The notes under the pieces were generated by a model. That model ran no database searches. It was not told where the DNA came from and saw only the letters and a program-made list of their open reading frames with translations. Below, one piece after another: positions 59,588-64,000 of a stretch of DNA of 64,000 nucleotides (its first letter is position 1; each line of letters opens with the position of its first letter). The position numbers and the translations under genes are program-made. Source of the stretch: Toxotes chatareus (Eukaryota > Chordata > Actinopteri > Toxotidae); assembly GCA_016801885.1 (NCBI GenBank), contig CM028901.1, positions 6,780,783 to 6,844,782 on the forward strand, in the 5' to 3' direction.

Positions 59588-62176
59588 ATGTTTATATCCT
59601 CAGATAACTCGCCGCCCTCCTTCAAAGATTTCACGCTGGTCATGGTGAGTGACACATCTGGAGGCTCATTGACAACAGTTAGTCCTGTGACCACTGTGCG
59701 TTTTAACCAGTGAGTCCGAACTTTAGTTTAATAACTTAACTTTAGACGTAAAATTAGCTCGTCCCAAAAGATGGTGCAGTTTTAGTCATTTGTGCAAATG
59801 CAAGTCGGATCGCTTTCATTTATTTAGCCCAGGAAGGAAGTATTAGGAGCCTGCGTTATAAAAGTAAAAGAGCTCAGTGCAGAAAAATGGCGTTATATCA
59901 TTGCTGTAAACAGTACACTTTGCTAATCTAATATTTTACTATGTAATATAAGGTTGCAATTAATGATTATTTACACTTTAGATTAATCTGCTAAACTTCC
60001 CAGCTAAACTATTCATTGTTTGGTTGTAAAACATCAGTAAATAGTGACAAATGCCCACAATTACCTAAAGCTCATGATGATGTCCTCAGATTGCTTGTTC
60101 TGTTAATCTAAGAGTCCGGACCTAAAAGGTTTTCAGTTTACTATAAGTCGAAGAAAAACAGCAAATCCTCACATATGAGAAGCTGGAGCCATGAAATGTT
60201 TTGCATGTTTGCAATTTTTTTTTAAAAAGAAAGGAAAACGGACTCTTACTGTTAATAAGCTGCTGCTGTTTATTCTCCCTGCAGCCAGCTGTGGCTGTTG
60301 GTAATGTTGGTCAGCTGGCCGTCGACCTCATCGTGTCTACTCTCAACATGAAACGAGTGGGCTACATACACACAGACTGTCTCATCCCAATGGCTGGGAA
60401 CAACCCATACGCCACCTGCAAAGAAGATGCTGAGGATCTGCACACCCCTGCGGAAGGTACCATCTTTGGGTCTTGATTTCTTGACTGCTGGAGATGAGTA
60501 AATGTTCAGCATTCATCTGTGAAGCACATTCTTTACAAAACTAACACTGAGAAGCTTTTTGAGGTATTTTATGAAGTGTTAAATTCTGTTAATAGGACTA
60601 ATAACCTTTATCTCTATCTGTGGTTAGCTATCTGCATTCATTAAAGAAATACTGAAGAGTAAAATTTGTTGTAATGTTTGATAAACACACTGCTTCCTGC
60701 TGTTTTATTATGTTGTCAAGCAGCAATGACTCCTCATTTCCTGAGTCATAGATCAAAACAGAGTCTCGGTGGCCGTTGGCACACTTTGTATAAAATGTGA
60801 GACAGGTCGTGAGCAGTGTAATTTGTGGCCACTGTGAAGTGAAACAAAATCTAGCTCATTCCCAAAATCTAATCCTCAATTAATCTGCCAACATTCTCTC
60901 ATCCACAGTTTATACGGCACCAGAACTGAAGTTGGCTGTTCTTCAGATCAGAGCACCAATTGTTCAGGTAAAACCACAGTCTGTTCAGTCAGCATGAGGA
61001 CCTGAGTCTGTAACCTTTTTTTTTCTACCTTTTTAACTGTATAATCCAGGTAGAGTGTGAAGTACATCTCTATCTTCCATGATCTAGTTTGTGTTTCCAT
61101 GAACCCAGAATGGAAATGACATTATTATCTTTATAGTTTTAACTTTTGATTTCATTGCAGACAAAATCCAAAAAGTTTCGTCAACTGATCGTGTCTTGGA
61201 TCAAAGCCAGCGGGTTCTCCAGGTCTGTTATTCTGTCCAGCAGCCACGCCTACCAGAGGGATGACCAACAGCTGGAAGGGTAATAACAACGTATTTGACA
61301 TGATCTTTGCCTTTGCTGATTACAGGTCCAGTCTAGTAATCTATGTGTATGTGTGCATTGTAGCTCTCCTTTAAGGTACCTGATTACTCCGTCCCTGCTG
61401 AAAGTGAGTGCAGACGCGCTGAAGGAGCTGGGCTGGAGGGAGATGGAGCGAGTGCCGGCCTTCCCGGGACTGACAGACGCCAACGCAGAGCCACGCCTCT
61501 GCATCCCTGGAGGGGGCATCACCAAAGCTCTCTACACAGACAGGTAGATACAGAGAGCGGCATCAGCCTCAAGTCATGATTGATGTGGAAGAACACAGAG
61601 GAAAATTTGAACCTGATTATTTTTGATGGTGATGAAAACCAACATGTTTTTAATTCAGCTTCCTTAAATAACTCAGCAAACCAAGTAATAAATAGGCTAT
61701 GGAGGAAGTAAATCATTGAATATCATTGTGATCACAAATTTTTATGCATGTTTGTGTGACCATGTGTGCTGGTTGGTGTGTTTAGTTGCTCGGAGGATCT
61801 TCCGGTGGCTGTGTTGCTGCTCTTCTGCTCGGAGGGCGACAACATCCCAGATGCCTTCACCCTCGTCAACCACCTCAACGACTGGCTCCATCTGCTGGAC
61901 AACCCCGTAAGTGACAGGCGATTAGTACTGCAGTTTCATTGTTGTCAGCACAGTATGAAAACTAACTTGCAAAGACTTGGAATTAGATAAATGAAATTAT
62001 TTGTCTGTAATCACACAGCAAAAATCTGTTTACTGCAAGCTACAACTTTAAGATTAGAAATATCTAATCAGCAGTATGTCTCACTCCTTTTTTAGAGCCA
62101 AGAGCCCAACAAATGGAAGATCCCGACCTCCTGGAGTCTTCTTTTTGGCAGCGGCATCCCTCCTGCACTGTACTGA
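59588..62176 (+). CDS. psmg2: Proteasome assembly chaperone 2, seven exons
   Basis: With PSMG1 it forms a heterodimer that assembles the alpha ring of the 20S proteasome (established for the family). Exons: 59588-59644, 60285-60456, 60909-60967, 61161-61279, 61364-61543, 61786-61906, 62096-62176, giving 262 aa plus TGA (human 264 aa). All junctions are GT-AG with consistent phase. Recognisable segments: MFISSDNSPPSFKDFTLVM, PAVAVGNVGQLAVDLIVSTL, TDCLIPMAGNNPYAT, SSSHAYQRDDQQLEG, IPGGGITKALYTDS, LLLFCSEGDNIPDAFTLV, and the end WSLLFGSGIPPALY, matching human GSGLPPALF. The first ATG of exon 1 is chosen because the human protein starts at the same place. In human, PSMG2 is on chromosome 18, so it is not expected beside GRHL2/NCALD. 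Confidence 0.96.
59948..60190 (+). repeat. Copy of the TTGCAATTAATGATTATT fish repeat in psmg2 intron 1
   Basis: GGTTGCAATTAATGATTATT, TTTGGTTGTAAAACATCAG, GATGATGTCCTCAGATTGC and ATATGAGAAGCTGGAGCC follow the order of a common percomorph repeat. It is in the opposite orientation to the copies in the ncald intron. Confidence 0.7.
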
Positions 62177-62600
62177 CACACACATTTCGTTTTTTTCTAT
62201 TTTTAGCTTATAATTAGATTATTGCAACAACTCCTTTGCATTTTTCAGACTTTAGTAAACTCTTGGCTGGGGTCACATCTGCACAGTAAGGAGTTTTAAT
62301 ACTGGACACTGTTGGCTATAAACCAACAAATTATATTGAGTTTTCTTGGTCTGGACTGATAACTCTGTAACCCCATAAATGAACCTTGTCCACTCTTTGA
62401 AATGTATCCGTTTCCTTTATCTTGATGATGATTTTTAGATGTACAAAAATGAAATTATGTACAGGATTTCTCGCAAACGCGCACTTGTTGAATTGCGTTT
62501 TCTAGTACTGCAGCATTTGAATGTTTTTTTTTTCCCCCCAATAAAAGATTGTTACAATAATCCAGCGTGAATTTTTTTTAAAACAATAAAGCCTTTGTGG
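62177..62600 (+). other. psmg2: psmg2 3' UTR with poly(A) signals
   Basis: Noncoding sequence follows the TGA. AATAAA is at 62540-62545, after a T-rich and C-rich run. A second AATAAA lies at about 62585. Confidence 0.6.
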
Positions 62601-64000
62601 TCCACTCACTGGACCTCGCCTCCGCCTACCTAACTGAAAGTGGTTGGCCAGGTGCCATATCGTATTCCTGGCAGCCCCACCTCCTTGTAATCTGATTCTC
62701 CACTACAACATGTTACAACATCTTATATAGTGGTGACAACAAAACAGCAGTGTGATTCGTACTTTGACCTTGTAGAACTGTTCTGCCGAGTTTGTGGTTT
62801 TCCTTTCTTTCTGCATCATTGTTTTGGGTGGTTTCTGTGAAGACCAGCTACGGGAAAGGAACAGTACTGACAGCATTTTTTTTTTCTTAAAAAAAAAAAA
62901 AAAGGAAATTATGAAATGAAAGTCTGGCTCTGAAAAGGAGAAATCTATCATTTGAAAAAACTACTGGCCCTAAAAATATAACTAATACAACTAATTAATT
63001 AATTAATTAAACCATTAATACATTCTGAAAGCTGGCGATGGCCCTATTTGTTTTATTCTGTTCATTTAAAGCACACGTTTATCAGTGTTCCATCCATCTC
63101 TAGGGATATTTCCCCAAATCTCAAAGTATTGCTTTAAGTTAAATCGTGTATTTGTGATAAAATCCTGAGTTGATGCTTATGACGATTCACGATAAAGATT
63201 TGTGGTAAATTATACCAGGATGGGACAAACACAGGTTGTTATGTAAACTAGACGATACCAGGTTTATTTGTAGGTTACACTCTAAGAAAGAGAAAAACTT
63301 AAGACAAATTCATTTCAAAAGGAGAACAAATTGTCAGCAGCCATCAAATCAGCTTTCTACTATTCAAATCTGTAACATTGTCTTTTGTTTTTGTTTGTTT
63401 TTTTAAACAAGCAAAAAAATATCTTTTTACACACATCTTTTAAAAAGAACACTATTTACATCATGAAAACATTTCATGCCACTGAATTTCTCATGTGGGA
63501 GGAGGCAGAGCTTTTCATTTATCCAACCCCCCATCGCTGTGAAAAACTTCAAGTAATCTCTTATAAAAAATAGAACATTTTCATTTCTGTCTCTGAAAAA
63601 AGGTTCTCTAAAAATACACATATGAACACCATTACAAATTGGCAATGCATAGCCTCTATTTTCTGTCTCAATTTCATAAATGCAAAGAAGCATAGTAGAA
63701 AGACAAAGCAGTAAATAATAATATTAAAGCAAAAAAACTGATTTTATGACTCCAGGAGCAGCGCAGGTGGTGTGGGTGGGGCAGGGGAGGTAAAGCGCTG
63801 GTGTGTTTGTCTTATTAAATGTGCGCTCTTCAAAGAATGTCAAAGTGTCTGCTGTAAACAGTTTAGAGAGGAAGAGGAGATACGGGGAGACTGAGGAGAA
63901 TGTGGGAGTGATATGGATGGATAATGCTGTTGGGTTGGGACACACACACACACACACAAAAAAAAAGCGATGAAAAAAGAAGAGCTGGCTGTAGAAATGG
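62601..64000. other. No gene seen; possibly 3' UTR of a minus-strand neighbour
   Basis: AT-rich sequence with poly-T/poly-A runs (62877-62904) and a TTAATTAA tract near 62995-63010. Read on the minus strand, an AATAAA signal occurs near 63264, so sequence to the right could be the 3' UTR of a gene that begins outside the window. No coding sequence supports this. Confidence 0.3.
63940..63958. repeat. (AC)n microsatellite
   Basis: About nine AC units followed by an A-run at the right edge. Confidence 0.9.

Noticed and set aside
63427..63693. 88-codon minus-strand ORF near the right edge
   Set aside because: No homology recognised; composition fits 3' UTR or intergenic DNA.
1..64000. CRISPR arrays, prokaryotic operons, tRNA or rRNA genes, endogenous viral genes
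   Set aside because: Looked for on both strands; no spacer-repeat pattern, no cloverleaf genes and no viral protein segments were recognised. The short regular repeats are microsatellites or minisatellites.

Overview
The window looks like a teleost fish genome, probably a percomorph. Its genes have short exons with GT-AG introns, and it carries many CA/GT microsatellites, AT-rich intergenic DNA and several dispersed repeats I recognise as typical of spiny-rayed fishes. There are no operons, CRISPR arrays, phage genes or bacterial genes. Gene models were built by joining splice-consistent ORF pieces and comparing them with vertebrate proteins known to me; no database search was run.

Layout. 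(1) 1-1.42 kb: a likely noncoding first exon and promoter of a minus-strand gene whose coding part lies outside the window; synteny suggests ywhaz. (2) 4.75-7.9 kb, minus: znf706, complete coding region (76 aa, two coding exons) plus a likely upstream noncoding exon. (3) 7.9-14.4 kb: intergenic, rich in repeats. (4) 14.4-30.9 kb, plus: grhl2, complete, 16 coding exons, 603 aa. (5) 31.7-47.9 kb, minus: ncald (neurocalcin delta), three coding exons, 192 aa, with a long 3' UTR that converges on grhl2 and a noncoding first exon about 10.5 kb upstream. (6) 48-57.3 kb: gene-free, with repeats and a Tc1 transposon remnant. (7) 57.3-59.1 kb, plus: a D-2-hydroxyacid dehydrogenase of the GRHPR family, five coding exons, 326 aa. 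(8) 59.6-62.5 kb, plus: psmg2 (proteasome assembly chaperone 2), seven exons, 262 aa. (9) 62.6-64 kb: no gene seen, possibly the 3' UTR of a minus-strand neighbour.

The block znf706(-) grhl2(+) ncald(-) keeps the order and orientation of human 8q22.3 (YWHAZ, ZNF706, GRHL2, NCALD). Synteny then breaks: the human neighbour RRM2B is absent and psmg2, which is on chromosome 18 in human, lies downstream. These genes are linked by ancestry rather than by a shared pathway. I found no new multi-gene system. The points most worth checking are regulatory: X-box/CRE/CCAAT clusters at two promoters, a perfect Grainyhead site inside grhl2 itself, a paired POU octamer, and small deviations in ncald.
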